A DNA stretch of 64,000 bases from Clostridia bacterium (GCA_017481495.1 JAFUPC010000125.1:1-64000); one strand, 5' to 3'. Positions 27,921-37,330 are shown, numbered from the stretch's first letter. The notes: generated from the sequence alone by a model not told the origin. Program-made: numbers and translations.

Positions 27921-29465
27921 TCATCCCCCGAAATACTTCCTGTCCAGCGATCGCATCTGGATCGCCTCGGCGATATGCTCCGCACCGATGACTTCGGCTT
28001 CCGCCATGTCGGCGATCGTTCTTGCCACGCGGAGAATGCGGTCGTAGCCGCGGGCGGACAGACCCATTTTGTCAAAGGCACCGCGCAGGATGGTTCTTGC
28101 CGCGTCGTTCATCGGGCAGAACTGGCGGATCTGCGGGGCAGTCAGGCGGGAATTTGCCGTAACATCGACTCCGGCGGACTCATAACGGGCGCGGGCATAC
28201 GCGCGTGCCTTTTCCACGCGGACACGGATCTCGGCGGAGGTCTCCTCGTGTTTTTCGCTGTTCAGCTCGTCAAAGGTCATCGCCGGAATCTCGATCTGGA
28301 TGTCGATGCGGTCGAGCAGAGGGCCGGAAATGCGGGAGACATACTTGCGGATGTCCTCCTGACGGCAAGTGCATGGGATGGTCGGGTGTCCGAAATAGCC
28401 GCACCGGCAGGGGTTCATCGCGCTGACCAGCATGAAGCGGCACGGATACGTCACCTTTCCCGCCGCGCGGGTGATGGTCACCTGTCCGTCCTCCAGCGGC
28501 TGGCGGAGCACCTCCATCGCATCGCGGTTGAACTCCGGCAGCTCATCGAGAAACAAAACACCATTGTGCGCAATCGAAATCTCGCCGGGTGTCGGCACCT
28601 TTCCGCCGCCCGCAAGTCCCGCCGCGCTCATCGTATGGTGCGGGGAGCGGAACGGTCTCTGGACGATGAGCGATTTTCCGTCCGGGAGCATTCCCGAAAT
28701 GGAATGGAGCATTGTCGTTTCGATGGCTTCGGAAAAGGTCAGCGGCGGCAGGATGGTGGGCAGTCGCTTGGCGAGCATACTCTTGCCTGTGCCGGGCGGG
28801 CCGATGAGCAGGATGTTATGCTGACCGACTGCGGCAAGCTCCAAAGCACGTTTTGCGCGCAGCTGTCCCTTGACATCGGCAAAGTCGATGGCGGTATCAT
28901 AAGACAGTGCGTGCGCCGCCTCCCGGTCGAACACACACGGTTCCAGCGGTGCCTCCCCCGACAGATGCCCGATGAGGTCGAGGATCGTGCGCACGGGATA
29001 GACGGTCACGCCGTCGATGACGCTGGCTTCCGGCGCATTCTGTGCGGGAACGAACAAGGTCGTCCGCCCGGCGGCTTTTGCCGCAATGCCCATGCACAGA
29101 ATGCCTCTGACCGGCCGCAGTTCTCCCGAAAACGACAGCTCTCCGATGAAGCACATCTTCGACAGGTCGCCCGCAGCATCCAGCCGTCCGCCCGCTGTCA
29201 GAATGCCGACGAGCAGGGCAAGGTCGTAGAATGACCCCTCTTTCTTTTTGTCCGCAGGCGCCAGATTGATGGTCAGCGCGCCCTCCGGGAAAACGACCCC
29301 GGAATTGGCACACGCCGCGCGCAGTCGTTCCCGCGATTCCCTGACGGCATTGTCCGGAAGACCGACGATTTCCAGCTGTGGGATCCCATTGACACAGTTG
29401 ACCTCCACGGTGACGGAAAAGCCCTCAATGCCGAGCAGTCCCGCGCTGTAAACGGTTGATAACAT
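27921..29465 (-). CDS. comM: YifB/ComM-family Mg-chelatase-like AAA ATPase
   Basis: A 514-residue protein with an N-terminal Lon-protease-like (ChlI) domain ([41 protein letters not shown]), an AAA+ module with Walker A GPPGTGKS (about 221), [23 protein letters not shown] and a C-terminal Mg-chelatase domain with [12 protein letters not shown] and C-x-C cysteines. In Gram-negative competent bacteria ComM is a helicase for branch migration in transformation. Here its role is inferred by family. The start matches the family N-terminus but has no Shine-Dalgarno; a 9-bp hairpin lies 12 nt upstream of it. Confidence 0.92.
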   Translation of the reverse strand: MLSTVYSAGLLGIEGFSVTVEVNCVNGIPQLEIVGLPDNAVRESRERLRAACANSGVVFPEGALTINLAPADKKKEGSFYDLALLVGILTAGGRLDAAGDLSKMCFIGELSFSGELRPVRGILCMGIAAKAAGRTTLFVPAQNAPEASVIDGVTVYPVRTILDLIGHLSGEAPLEPCVFDREAAHALSYDTAIDFADVKGQLRAKRALELAAVGQHNILLIGPPGTGKSMLAKRLPTILPPLTFSEAIETTMLHSISGMLPDGKSLIVQRPFRSPHHTMSAAGLAGGGKVPTPGEISIAHNGVLFLDELPEFNRDAMEVLRQPLEDGQVTITRAAGKVTYPCRFMLVSAMNPCRCGYFGHPTIPCTCRQEDIRKYVSRISGPLLDRIDIQIEIPAMTFDELNSEKHEETSAEIRVRVEKARAYARARYESAGVDVTANSRLTAPQIRQFCPMNDAARTILRGAFDKMGLSARGYDRILRVARTIADMAEAEVIGAEHIAEAIQMRSLDRKYFGG

Positions 29466-29477
29466 AATACGGCAATA

Positions 29478-29506
29478 CCGCAGAGCGTTTTTCTCCGGCT
29501 CTGCGG
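29478..29506. terminator. Hairpin between the phosphoesterase and comM genes
   Basis: CCGCAGAGC (29478-29486) pairs with GCTCTGCGG (29498-29506). It follows the phosphoesterase stop on the minus strand but no T run follows in that direction, so it may be an attenuator or stabilising hairpin. Confidence 0.5.
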
Positions 29507-29513
29507 TTTCCTT

Positions 29514-30329
29514 TCATACAATATAATATTTTCTGACAGTTCCCCCAGCAGAAAGCGGAGAGATATACTGCGTGCATCTGCCGCGGTCAAGCGGCGCATC
29601 GTGCGTAAAATGCACATGACCCGCGATCACAGCATTGGCGTTTTCCTCCACGGCATCACAGAACGCGCGTGTCGCCTCATCCGCACGTTCGTCCCCGATG
29701 ACGACCGGTGCGCGCCAGACCCGTTTCGCTTCCGGGTCAAGGGCGGCAGATTGAATCGGGACGTGCAGGCAGACAACCGCCGGAATGTGCTTTTCCTTAC
29801 ACGCGGCAAGGACTTCGGCGGTCTTCTCTGCTACATCGGTGGAAACCCGGTCGCGGCTGTCGTCGGCGCCGACAAAACAAATGCCGTTGTGCATCACAGC
29901 ACAGAACGACGTCGGCTGCCCCACGGCGGCGGACAGCTTCGGCAGATATGTCTGTATCTGCTCCTCGGAGTGGTATCCTTTCGGGAACGACCAGTCATGG
30001 TTGCCGGGCACATAGAGATACGGGCATCCGGCGGCGCGGAGCAATGCTGTCAGCGCATCTAGATTCGCCTGTGTCGGGAAGTCGATGATGTCGCCTGTCA
30101 GAAGCAGGAAATCGGGTTTTTCCTCCGCGTTCTGAAAAGCCGCAAGCAATTCTTCTTCCATCGTATGCGCAGACGGGAAAACCGGGATCCGCGCCCGTGC
30201 GTGTTCGTTTTCATATGCGCCGTCCCGGCCATCCGCGTGCATTAAATGCAGATCGGTCAGATGCCAGACACAGAACGGTTTTTCCGTACCGATACCGAGC
30301 GGGAGCATGACGGTTTCAAAAATCAACAT
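29514..30329 (-). CDS. Calcineurin-like metallophosphoesterase
   Basis: A 271-residue enzyme with the classical metal ligands in order: LTDLHLM, LLTGDIIDFPTQ, VPGNHDWSF, CLHVPIQ and IAGHVHFTHD. Such proteins hydrolyse phosphoesters using two metal ions; the substrate is unknown. No signal peptide. It starts 15 nt after the SPFH gene and is probably co-transcribed with it, with comM downstream on the same strand. Confidence 0.9.
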   Translation of the reverse strand: MLIFETVMLPLGIGTEKPFCVWHLTDLHLMHADGRDGAYENEHARARIPVFPSAHTMEEELLAAFQNAEEKPDFLLLTGDIIDFPTQANLDALTALLRAAGCPYLYVPGNHDWSFPKGYHSEEQIQTYLPKLSAAVGQPTSFCAVMHNGICFVGADDSRDRVSTDVAEKTAEVLAACKEKHIPAVVCLHVPIQSAALDPEAKRVWRAPVVIGDERADEATRAFCDAVEENANAVIAGHVHFTHDAPLDRGRCTQYISPLSAGGTVRKYYIV

Positions 30330-30344
30330 GGTAAAAGTTCCCGT

Positions 30345-31832
30345 TTACGGCTGTGTTTCGTCCTCTGCGGGCGGCATCGGCGGGCGATTTTCCTCATTTG
30401 CATCCGGTGTGCCGGGTGTCTGTGCGGGTACATCTGCCGGGGCGGCATCGTCCTCATTGAAAACATCTCCGCATTCCGGGCAGAACTTCGGCGGATTTGC
30501 GGGATCCTCCGGCTTCCAGCCGCACTTGTCGCATTTATAAAGCAGAGCCTCCGCCGGCTTCTTCGTGCCGCATTCCGCACAGAATTTGCCCTCGTTCACC
30601 GCGCCGCAGGTGGGACACGTCCAGCCCTTGGGTGCTTCCTCGGGACGCTTTGCGCCGCATTCGGGGCAGAACTTGCTCTCTGCCTTGTTCTCTTTTCCGC
30701 AGGTGCAGACCCAGCCGGGTGCCTCCTCGGGTTTCTTTGCGCCGCACGCGGAACAGAATTTTCCGGTGGCTTCCTTGCCGCACGCGCATTTCCAGGTGCC
30801 GGCTTCGGCGTTCTGCTGTTTTTTCTGCTCTGCCATGGCAAACAGGGAATTTGCGTTCAGGCCGCCTGCGTTCTGCGCCATGCCCATGCCCATGAAGCCG
30901 GTCATGACACCCGCGCTGTTCTTTGCCGCATCGCGCATCGCCTCGGACTGCGCGCCGACCAGCGTTGCCGCCGCCATCGACGGGTCGCGCATGACCGCGT
31001 TCTTCTGGAGATTCTTGATCATCTCCTCGTCCTCGGTGGGAGCCTTGATGGAAGCAACGGAGAACGAAACGATGGTGATACCGCGCAAACCGCCCCATTT
31101 TTCGGACAGCTGGTGCTGCATCGCCGCGCTCATCTCCTCGGTCTTTGCGACGACCGCGGAATAGCGGATGCCCATCTCGGAGATCTCCGCAAACGCAGGC
31201 TGCAATGCCGACAGCACCTCGGTGCGCAGCTGGGAATCGAGATTGTCACGGGTATAATCGCGGGTAACGTTGCCGCAGACGTTCTGATAGAACAGAAGCG
31301 GGTCTGTGATCTTATACGAATACTCGCCGTAGCACTTGACGGAAATATCGACATCCAGTCCGATGTTCTTATCGACAACGCGGAACGGGACGGGCGACGG
31401 GGTACCGTACTTATTGCCGACGATCTCCTTGGTATTGAAGTAGTAAATGCGCTGATCCTTTCCGGTATCCGCGCCGTAGGTGAATCGCTTACCGAGATTC
31501 TTAAACGTCTCGACCACGCTCTCACCGAGACTGCCGGAAAAAACGGACGGCTCCGTGGACGCATCCCACTTGAACTCGCCTGCCTCCGCGCAGAACTCCA
31601 CGACCTTACCCTGCTCGACGATGATCATACACTGACCGTCATTGACGGCAATCGTAGAGCCGCTGGAAATGATATTTTCCTCTCCCTTTGTATTGGACGA
31701 ACGCGACGAAGTACGCTTCTGTCCCTTTCTGACAAGGACATTCGACGGCATGGCATCACAGTAAAAGTACTCCTTCCACTGGTCGCCGAGAATCCCACCC
31801 AACGCGCCTTTTGCTGCCTGAATCAGACCCAT
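30345..31832 (-). CDS. SPFH-domain protein with four C-terminal zinc ribbons
   Basis: A 495-residue protein. Residues about 1-320 are a YdjI/virion-core-protein-like SPFH (band 7) domain (WKEYFYCDAMPSNVLVRKGQKR, VDKNIGLDVDISVKCYGEYSYKI, LRTEVLSALQPAFAEISEMGI). After a short Gly-Met-rich stretch, four C-x-C/C-x2-C zinc ribbons follow at about 345-460 (CACGKEATGKFCSACG, CTCGKENKAESKFCPECG, CPTCGAVNEGKFCAECG, CDKCGWKPEDPANPPKFCPECG), then an acidic Pro-rich tail. SPFH proteins form membrane-associated ring assemblies, and the ribbons probably bind Zn2+ and partners. The first gene of a likely operon; GGAGGA precedes the ATG. Confidence 0.88.
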   Translation of the reverse strand: MGLIQAAKGALGGILGDQWKEYFYCDAMPSNVLVRKGQKRTSSRSSNTKGEENIISSGSTIAVNDGQCMIIVEQGKVVEFCAEAGEFKWDASTEPSVFSGSLGESVVETFKNLGKRFTYGADTGKDQRIYYFNTKEIVGNKYGTPSPVPFRVVDKNIGLDVDISVKCYGEYSYKITDPLLFYQNVCGNVTRDYTRDNLDSQLRTEVLSALQPAFAEISEMGIRYSAVVAKTEEMSAAMQHQLSEKWGGLRGITIVSFSVASIKAPTEDEEMIKNLQKNAVMRDPSMAAATLVGAQSEAMRDAAKNSAGVMTGFMGMGMAQNAGGLNANSLFAMAEQKKQQNAEAGTWKCACGKEATGKFCSACGAKKPEEAPGWVCTCGKENKAESKFCPECGAKRPEEAPKGWTCPTCGAVNEGKFCAECGTKKPAEALLYKCDKCGWKPEDPANPPKFCPECGDVFNEDDAAPADVPAQTPGTPDANEENRPPMPPAEDETQP

Positions 31833-31871
31833 ATGTTTATCCTCCGGATTTCAAATTGTTTATATACCATT

Positions 31872-31900
31872 ATTATATAACAAAATGCGCGATTCGTCAA
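31872..31900 (-). promoter_or_regulatory. Promoter of the SPFH gene
   Basis: Minus strand TTGACG (31900-31895), 17 bp, TATAAT (31877-31872). Confidence 0.75.
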
Positions 31901-31920
31901 GAGAAAATTCGGGGGAACGC

Positions 31921-31970
31921 GGCTTTTTTGAAAAAAAGCCTGGCAAAAAACTTTTTTGGGGGGGATTTTT
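31921..31970 (-). repeat. Inverted repeat IR-L
   Basis: The sequence from GGCTTTTTTGAAAAAAAGCC onward is the reverse complement of 37222-37270 with one C of difference. It includes a terminator-like hairpin GGCTTTTTT/AAAAAAGCC and lies directly after the first M56 gene. Confidence 0.85.
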
Positions 31971-31976
31971 ATTTAA

Positions 31977-34385
31977 TTACGGATTTTGCGGTGTGGCTGT
32001 ATTTTCGTAAATCTTCTCAAACACCACACACCCGGCGATCCTTTCCCGCACGTCATCCGCAACCGAATCATCCGTAAAATTGATTTGCAGATACATCGAA
32101 CAGTCCATATTGTACGCAAGAATGATCGGTGCGGTCTTCTGCTCCCATGCGGCGGCGGGGACGTTCTCCTCGGGGACACTGTAATGGAGGATCGCCACCG
32201 CGTTTTCATATCGATCACCGCGGGCGACAGCGTGATAGTCGTCATTTGACACCTGCTGATTTGCGGACAGCCGTAGGTTGACATAGATTGCCTGCCATTC
32301 ATCTCCGGCGGGTGGGACGTTTTCCGGCGGGTCATCGTCGAGCCGGTCAAAACAGTTTACACCGAAATATGCGATCTGTTTTCCGTCACCGTCAAACAAT
32401 TTTCCGTTCCGAAAACCGATATTGCCGATCAACGCTTCCTCGCACAGACCCGTAGCAAGCTCACCTTCCGCATTCAATTCCGCCGTCCATCCGTCCGGTA
32501 TGTCAAACGACACGGAAAACGGCGTATCCCAATACCCCATATCCACGTTTTCCTGAAAATAAGCTTCATTGCAAATCAAAAGTTCTGCGGTCGGCGTCTG
32601 TGTCAGGGTCACGGTATTGTATGCCACCTGTGTGCCGAGATCCTGCGATACTTTTTCAAACACCGCGCTCCCGGCGATCTTTTCCTGTATCTCATCCGAT
32701 ATCCCCACATCCTCAAACACGATTTTCAGATACATCGAACAGTCCATATTGTACGCAAGAATGATCGGTGCGGTCTTCTGCTCCCATGCGGCGGCGGGGA
32801 CATTCTCTTCGGGGACACTATAATGGAGGATCGCCACCGCGTTTTCCCAGCGGTCGCCGCGGGCGATCACCCGATAGTCGTCATCGGCGATGTTCTGCAT
32901 CATGGAAAGGCGCATATCGGTATAAATTGCCATCCACTCCGACCCTGCTCCCGGCACGTTCTCGGGCGGGTCATCGTCAAGCGGATCAAACGGGACGACG
33001 GAAACCGATGCGACGACCGTTCCGTTTTCATCGTAAAGTGCACCCCCGTCCTCGGATACCGACCAGATTTCCGGCAGGGAAAACGACACGGAAACCGGTG
33101 CATCCCAATAAATCTGTGCATATTTCTCAAAATATGTCTCTGCAAATCCGAACCGCTCCGCCGTCGGGATGACGGTCAGGGTCACGGTACTGTCCGCGGG
33201 CTGTGTTGCATCGGGGGTCATCGTCTCGGGAGACATCGTCTGTGACGGGTCTTGTTCGGTACTGTCGGAAACAGCGGTATCCGCGCCACGCTCCTGCGTT
33301 TCATCCGTATCTGTTCCGCCAACCGTCGGTTCTACCGCCATGCACGCGCACAAAAGCAGACCGGCAATCACGATACCGGCAATGCCGCCCGCGCGCATGG
33401 GGTTGGGGGCAAGCACGTTTTCCACACGCTGTTTCATTCCCCGTCCCGCCGCGCCGAACGACAGAACGCCGGATTTCTTTCTGCCCGCGTACCGGAGCAG
33501 GGTTTCCGCATATGTCGCACGGAGTTCCCGCTCATCCGCATCTCCGGGTATCCCGGAACGGTTTCCGTCAAGCAACGCCGCCAGCGCCATCTCATCGCAC
33601 GCGCCCTCGGTATCGGAAAGAAAATACCGCCCCGCAAGCCACAACAGCGGCTGAAACCAATAGATACACAGACACAGCCGCCACGCCCTGCGCAGAAGAA
33701 TATCCCCGCGCCTGTGGTGGGCAAGCTCATGTGCCAGCACCGCTTCCGTCTCCGCGCTGTCCTCCTGCATCGACATTGGCAGATACACCGCCGGGCGGAA
33801 AATACCGCGCGCAAACGGTTCTCCGACACCCGGTGCGCGGAAGATCCGCACGTTCCCACGTGTTGTCAGCAGCGCCGCGCCCCGGCACATCCGGCGGACA
33901 GAACGTCCCTCCATCAGCGTCCATATTCCCATTCCGAGCACGCCCACAGCCCATGCAAGTGTGACCGCCGCCTCCCGTGTCAGGGAATACGACACTTCGA
34001 CCTCCACGTTTTCATCTGCTTCATTCCCTGCCGATGGGGACAGCGGAATATCGGTCGCCGGGGTCTGCGTGACCGTGAGGGTTCCGGCATCGGTGATACC
34101 CGCATCCCGCTCGGTTTCCTCGGTCTGTATGACGGCATCTTTGGGGAAGAATGTATTCCAAAGTGTATCCGCTTCCACTGTGACCCTTGGCCACGTGGGC
34201 AGAAGCAGGATGACAGGCAGGCATACCCACAGCCACGCCGCCGCCCGCCGCGGTACCCGGCGGAGAAGCACGCGGGCAAGGAGCAACAGCAGAACGGCGA
34301 CCGTCCCGTACCACAGTCCCCGTGCGAGAACCGCATCGCATATCCGCCAAAGCCCCCCTATGACCGAATCCAATACCTGCATCAT
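31977..34385 (-). CDS. BlaR1-type M56 metallopeptidase sensor with duplicated extracellular domain
   Basis: An 802-residue membrane protein. Helices near 20-45 and 55-70, an outward loop, then the cytoplasmic zinc-protease domain with HELAHHRRGD (about 217) and the second Glu in EGACDEMA, a helix at about 340-355 ending in a Cys, a Thr-Ser-rich linker and an extracellular C-terminal region. This region has two similar modules (about 400-590 and 600-790), each with DDDPPENVP, NAVAILHYSVPEENVPAAAWEQ and AYNMDCSMYL. BlaR1-like sensors bind an outside signal and cut the BlaI repressor. Three nt after its blaI partner. The signal is unknown; the modules are not penicillin-binding domains. Confidence 0.88.
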   Translation of the reverse strand: MMQVLDSVIGGLWRICDAVLARGLWYGTVAVLLLLLARVLLRRVPRRAAAWLWVCLPVILLLPTWPRVTVEADTLWNTFFPKDAVIQTEETERDAGITDAGTLTVTQTPATDIPLSPSAGNEADENVEVEVSYSLTREAAVTLAWAVGVLGMGIWTLMEGRSVRRMCRGAALLTTRGNVRIFRAPGVGEPFARGIFRPAVYLPMSMQEDSAETEAVLAHELAHHRRGDILLRRAWRLCLCIYWFQPLLWLAGRYFLSDTEGACDEMALAALLDGNRSGIPGDADERELRATYAETLLRYAGRKKSGVLSFGAAGRGMKQRVENVLAPNPMRAGGIAGIVIAGLLLCACMAVEPTVGGTDTDETQERGADTAVSDSTEQDPSQTMSPETMTPDATQPADSTVTLTVIPTAERFGFAETYFEKYAQIYWDAPVSVSFSLPEIWSVSEDGGALYDENGTVVASVSVVPFDPLDDDPPENVPGAGSEWMAIYTDMRLSMMQNIADDDYRVIARGDRWENAVAILHYSVPEENVPAAAWEQKTAPIILAYNMDCSMYLKIVFEDVGISDEIQEKIAGSAVFEKVSQDLGTQVAYNTVTLTQTPTAELLICNEAYFQENVDMGYWDTPFSVSFDIPDGWTAELNAEGELATGLCEEALIGNIGFRNGKLFDGDGKQIAYFGVNCFDRLDDDPPENVPPAGDEWQAIYVNLRLSANQQVSNDDYHAVARGDRYENAVAILHYSVPEENVPAAAWEQKTAPIILAYNMDCSMYLQINFTDDSVADDVRERIAGCVVFEKIYENTATPQNP

Positions 34386-34388
34386 GAT

Positions 34389-34754
34389 TCATTTCCCCTT
34401 TCTGTAATTTACGATCATGTCTTCGATCGCCGCCACCTCTTCCTCCGACAGCGCATCGCCCCCGGAAAATGCCGCAAGGAATTTCGGCAGTGACCCGCCG
34501 AACGTCTCCCGCACGAAGTCCTTTGTTTGCGCCGCAAGGAATGCTTCTTTTGTGAAAACCACCTCGACACATCCGCCCTCGTTTTTGAACAGTCCGCGCT
34601 CGCACAGGCGGCGGAGCATCGTGTAGGTCGTGGATTTTTTCCAGTCAAACGCATCCGCGCACAGCCTGACCAGTGTTCCGCTCTCGACGGGCGCGTGTTC
34701 CCAGATAAGATCGGCGAAGCGCTGTTCCATTTCGCCGAGTTTTGTCATGTTCAT
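34389..34754 (-). CDS. BlaI/MecI-family repressor (locus 1)
   Basis: A 121-residue winged-helix repressor: EMEQRFADLIWEHAPVESGTLVRLCADAFDWKKSTTYTMLRRLCERGLFKNEGG is the DNA-binding domain, with the C-terminal dimerisation region after it. The ATG at 34754 follows AAAGGAAAC; upstream codons in the open frame lie in the operator. Two 19-bp operators (34781-34799 and 34813-34831) sit before it, so it represses itself and the M56 gene 3 nt downstream. Confidence 0.9.
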   Translation of the reverse strand: MNMTKLGEMEQRFADLIWEHAPVESGTLVRLCADAFDWKKSTTYTMLRRLCERGLFKNEGGCVEVVFTKEAFLAAQTKDFVRETFGGSLPKFLAAFSGGDALSEEEVAAIEDMIVNYRKGK

Positions 34755-34780
34755 GGGATGTTTCCTTTCTTTTTTGTGTT

Positions 34781-34799
34781 GGTTTAACAGCATTAAACC
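34781..34799. promoter_or_regulatory. BlaI operator 1a
   Basis: GGTTTAA-N5-TTAAACC, perfectly symmetrical, between the start point and the blaI ATG. Confidence 0.75.
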
Positions 34800-34812
34800 A
34801 CTTTCCAATAAT

Positions 34813-34841
34813 AGTTTAACACCGTTAGACCGATTTGTCAA
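34813..34841 (-). promoter_or_regulatory. Promoter of blaI locus 1 with operator 1b
   Basis: Minus strand TTGACA (34841-34836), 17 bp, TAAACT (34818-34813). An imperfect copy of the operator (GGTCTAA-N5-TTAAACT on the minus strand, 34831-34813) covers the spacer and -10. Confidence 0.75.
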
Positions 34842-34939
34842 GTCAATTTTTGAAAATTTTTGTAAATCATAAAAATATTCACATCCATGTCACAAATTTG
34901 TTATATACTTTATTAAAAAGCGAAAGAAGGTTTCTCATC

Positions 34940-36436
34940 ATGTGTAAAAATCATACCCTCCCCGCATTTTTCTTGTTCCTGCTTTGTGCCGCCATGCTTG
35001 CCGCCTGCGGACAGACCGATGCACAGTCCTCTGATGATGCACAGACAACGGCCTCTGTGACCGATGAAGCCGTGACCAGCGAAACCGCGGAGACTGTTGA
35101 TCCCGCCTACCGGGATGACCTTGGCGAATACGATTACAACGGAGAAGAATTTCACATCCTGCTCTACGGTGACGGCGACCCCTACAACTGGTCGGAGATC
35201 GATGTGCTGGTCGAGGGCGAGACCGGTGAGACCATCAATGACGGTATTTATGCCCGCAATCTGGCGCTGGAAGAACGGCTCAACATCAAGCTGACCGGAC
35301 AGTACGACCTGAACGCGACGGGTGTTCTGACCAAAGCAGTGCAGGCAGGTGATGCTTCTTATGATGCGGCATTCCTGCGGCTCTCGATGGCGGGAACAGC
35401 GGCACAGTCGGGTGCGGTTTATGACTGGAACGATATTCCGAATGTCGATATGTCGAAGAAATACTGGGATCAGTCCATCATCCGCGACCTGTCCATCGGT
35501 GGAAATGTTTATTTCATGACCGGCGACATTTCTACCATCGACAACCAGGCGACATGGATCATGATGTTCAACAAAGCCATGATCGCCAACAACGATCTGA
35601 CCTCCCCGTATGAGCTTGTCAACACAGGAAAGTGGACGGTCGATACCTTCTCCGCGATGACAAAAGACGTTGCCGCGGATCTGAACGGTGACGGCAATTA
35701 CACGATGTCCGACAAATACGGACTTTCGACCACCATCGACACCGTTTACGGTCTGTTCTATTCGACCGGACTTTCGTTCGTTTCCAAGGACGACGGCGAT
35801 ATGCCGTATTTTAATCTTGATATCGACAAAGCGACCGATGTGCTTGCCAAGATCGGCACCATTCTGAACGACGGCAACCGCACGCTCCTCTCCAAACGCA
35901 TTTCAAACGAGACATCGGACGTTATCACCGGCATCCGCAATGCGTTCTTTGAAGACCGCGCGCTATTTTATGCGGAGGTCATGTTCCACGTTGCCAATCT
36001 GCGGCAGATGGAGACGGACTTCGGCATCATTCCCCTGCCCAAGTACGATGAGGCGCAGGAGGACTATATCACGTTCGTCAATCCGGCCGGTTCCTGTCTG
36101 ACGATTCCCGTCACAGTCGCAGACCTTGACATGACCGGTGTGGTGCTGGAAGCGATGGCATCCGCATCCTACGAATATCTCACACCCGCTTACTACACCA
36201 CCGCACTGCAGAACAAGTATGCCCGCGACAACGAATCGTCCGCCATGCTCGACCTTTTGCTGGAAAACCGCGTTTATGACCTTGCGATGATTTACAGCTG
36301 GGGCAATATCACCTCCGGTTACGCAGACCTTGCCGACAAGGATTCCACCGATCTTGCATCACTGGTCGCAAAGAAAGAAAAACAGATCAACACTGCAATC
36401 GAAAAGTTCATTGCGGCATTTGAAAACATTGAATAA
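34940..36436 (+). CDS. Extracellular solute-binding lipoprotein
   Basis: A 498-residue lipoprotein with signal ending MLAAC (Cys 23) and a Thr/Ser/Ala/Asp-rich linker. The body is paralogous to 19840 and 62819: NDGIYARNLALEERLNIKL, GDISTIDNQATWIMMFNKAMIANN, DVAADLNGDGNYTMSDKYGL and METDFGIIPLPKYDEAQEDYITF. It probably binds a sugar or oligosaccharide outside the membrane. The ATG at 34940 is used; an upstream in-frame start runs through AT-rich non-coding DNA. It shares an intergenic region with the divergent blaI and is followed at 20 nt by an HD gene. No permease nearby. Confidence 0.87.
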   Translation: MCKNHTLPAFFLFLLCAAMLAACGQTDAQSSDDAQTTASVTDEAVTSETAETVDPAYRDDLGEYDYNGEEFHILLYGDGDPYNWSEIDVLVEGETGETINDGIYARNLALEERLNIKLTGQYDLNATGVLTKAVQAGDASYDAAFLRLSMAGTAAQSGAVYDWNDIPNVDMSKKYWDQSIIRDLSIGGNVYFMTGDISTIDNQATWIMMFNKAMIANNDLTSPYELVNTGKWTVDTFSAMTKDVAADLNGDGNYTMSDKYGLSTTIDTVYGLFYSTGLSFVSKDDGDMPYFNLDIDKATDVLAKIGTILNDGNRTLLSKRISNETSDVITGIRNAFFEDRALFYAEVMFHVANLRQMETDFGIIPLPKYDEAQEDYITFVNPAGSCLTIPVTVADLDMTGVVLEAMASASYEYLTPAYYTTALQNKYARDNESSAMLDLLLENRVYDLAMIYSWGNITSGYADLADKDSTDLASLVAKKEKQINTAIEKFIAAFENIE

Positions 36437-36456
36437 AAAGGAACCGTATACCATTT

Positions 36457-37119
36457 ATGAACCGTTATCTCTCCACCCACATGGACGACCTCCGTGCCGC
36501 CGCCGCATCCGTTTTGCAGGAAAAATCCAGCCATCCGTGGAAAGAACCCGGCAACAAATATGAGCACGGTCTGCGCACCGCCACCCTTGCGCTGAAGCTG
36601 AAAGCGGACATCGGCATTCCGGACGACGACTGTGACCCGTACATTCTGACCGCGGCTTCGTGGTTTCACGATGTCTGCAACGGGCAGGACGAGCCCGACC
36701 ACGAAAACGCCGGTGCCGACCTGCTTCCTTCTCTCATCGGACAATATTGCTCCCCGGAGGAGCTTGCGGAGATCCAGCGCATCATCCGCGTACACGACCA
36801 CCGCTGCAAGGGCGGCATTTCCATCGAAGAACGACTGGCGGTGTATTCTCCCGCTGTGCTGTTATTACAGGATGCGGATCTCATCGACCACGTCGGCACC
36901 TATTCCGTCTGGGCGACGTTTTCCGACCTTGTTTACCGGCATAAAACGCCCGACGACTATGTCGAAGCGTTCCGCAACGGCGCATTCGAGCGTTTCGCCG
37001 TCCGCTGGCGCGCGGAAATGAACTATCCGCAGGCGCTGGAAATTTACAATGAGAAGATCGCGTTTGAGAAAGCATTCGCAGAACGGATGATGCGGGAGCT
37101 TGGCGGGGAGTATTGTTGA
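36457..37119 (+). CDS. HD-domain phosphohydrolase
   Basis: A 220-residue protein with the HD superfamily ligands: KYEHGLRTATLAL (His), WFHDVCNGQDEPDHENAG (His-Asp), IIRVHDHRC and LLLQDADLIDHVGTYS. Such enzymes hydrolyse phosphate esters of nucleotides or second messengers, using divalent metal. AAAAGGAACC precedes the ATG, 20 nt after the lipoprotein gene, so the pair is an operon. The substrate is unknown. Confidence 0.88.
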   Translation: MNRYLSTHMDDLRAAAASVLQEKSSHPWKEPGNKYEHGLRTATLALKLKADIGIPDDDCDPYILTAASWFHDVCNGQDEPDHENAGADLLPSLIGQYCSPEELAEIQRIIRVHDHRCKGGISIEERLAVYSPAVLLLQDADLIDHVGTYSVWATFSDLVYRHKTPDDYVEAFRNGAFERFAVRWRAEMNYPQALEIYNEKIAFEKAFAERMMRELGGEYC

Positions 37120-37149
37120 CAAGGGATGATGGCGGTGTCTCTGGGGCGC

Positions 37150-37200
37150 CTGTCGGGTAATGCTGTCAACATAAGAAAGAACATAAACAGGACGGTTCGC
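37150..37200. repeat. Dispersed intergenic repeat, copy C
   Basis: ATGCTGTCAACATAAGAAAG (near 37160) occurs on the other strand in copy E, and a related form in copy A; GGACGGTTCGCAC near 37188 is the reverse complement of a module in copies A and D. Confidence 0.65.
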
Positions 37201-37221
37201 ACGAGAAGCCCCTGCCAAAAC

Positions 37222-37270
37222 CAAAATCCCCCCAAAAAAGTTTTTTGCCAGGCTTTTTTTCAAAAAAGCC
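37222..37270 (+). repeat. Inverted repeat IR-R
   Basis: Near-perfect reverse complement of 31921-31970. Ends in GGCTTTTTTTCAAAAAAGCC and lies just upstream of the second blaI promoter. Confidence 0.85.
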
Positions 37271-37301
37271 GAAAAAAAGCCGAAAAAATCCAAATCCCCT
37301 C

Positions 37302-37330
37302 TTGACAACCGGGTCGATATGTGATAGACT
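37302..37330 (+). promoter_or_regulatory. Promoter of blaI locus 2 with operator 2a
   Basis: TTGACA (37302-37307), 17 bp, TAGACT (37325-37330). Operator GGTCGAT-N5-ATAGACT (37312-37330) covers the spacer and -10. Confidence 0.75.

Noticed and set aside
31921-37270. Block between the inverted repeats as an insertion sequence or transposon
   Set aside because: No transposase or recombinase gene is inside and no target-site duplication is visible.
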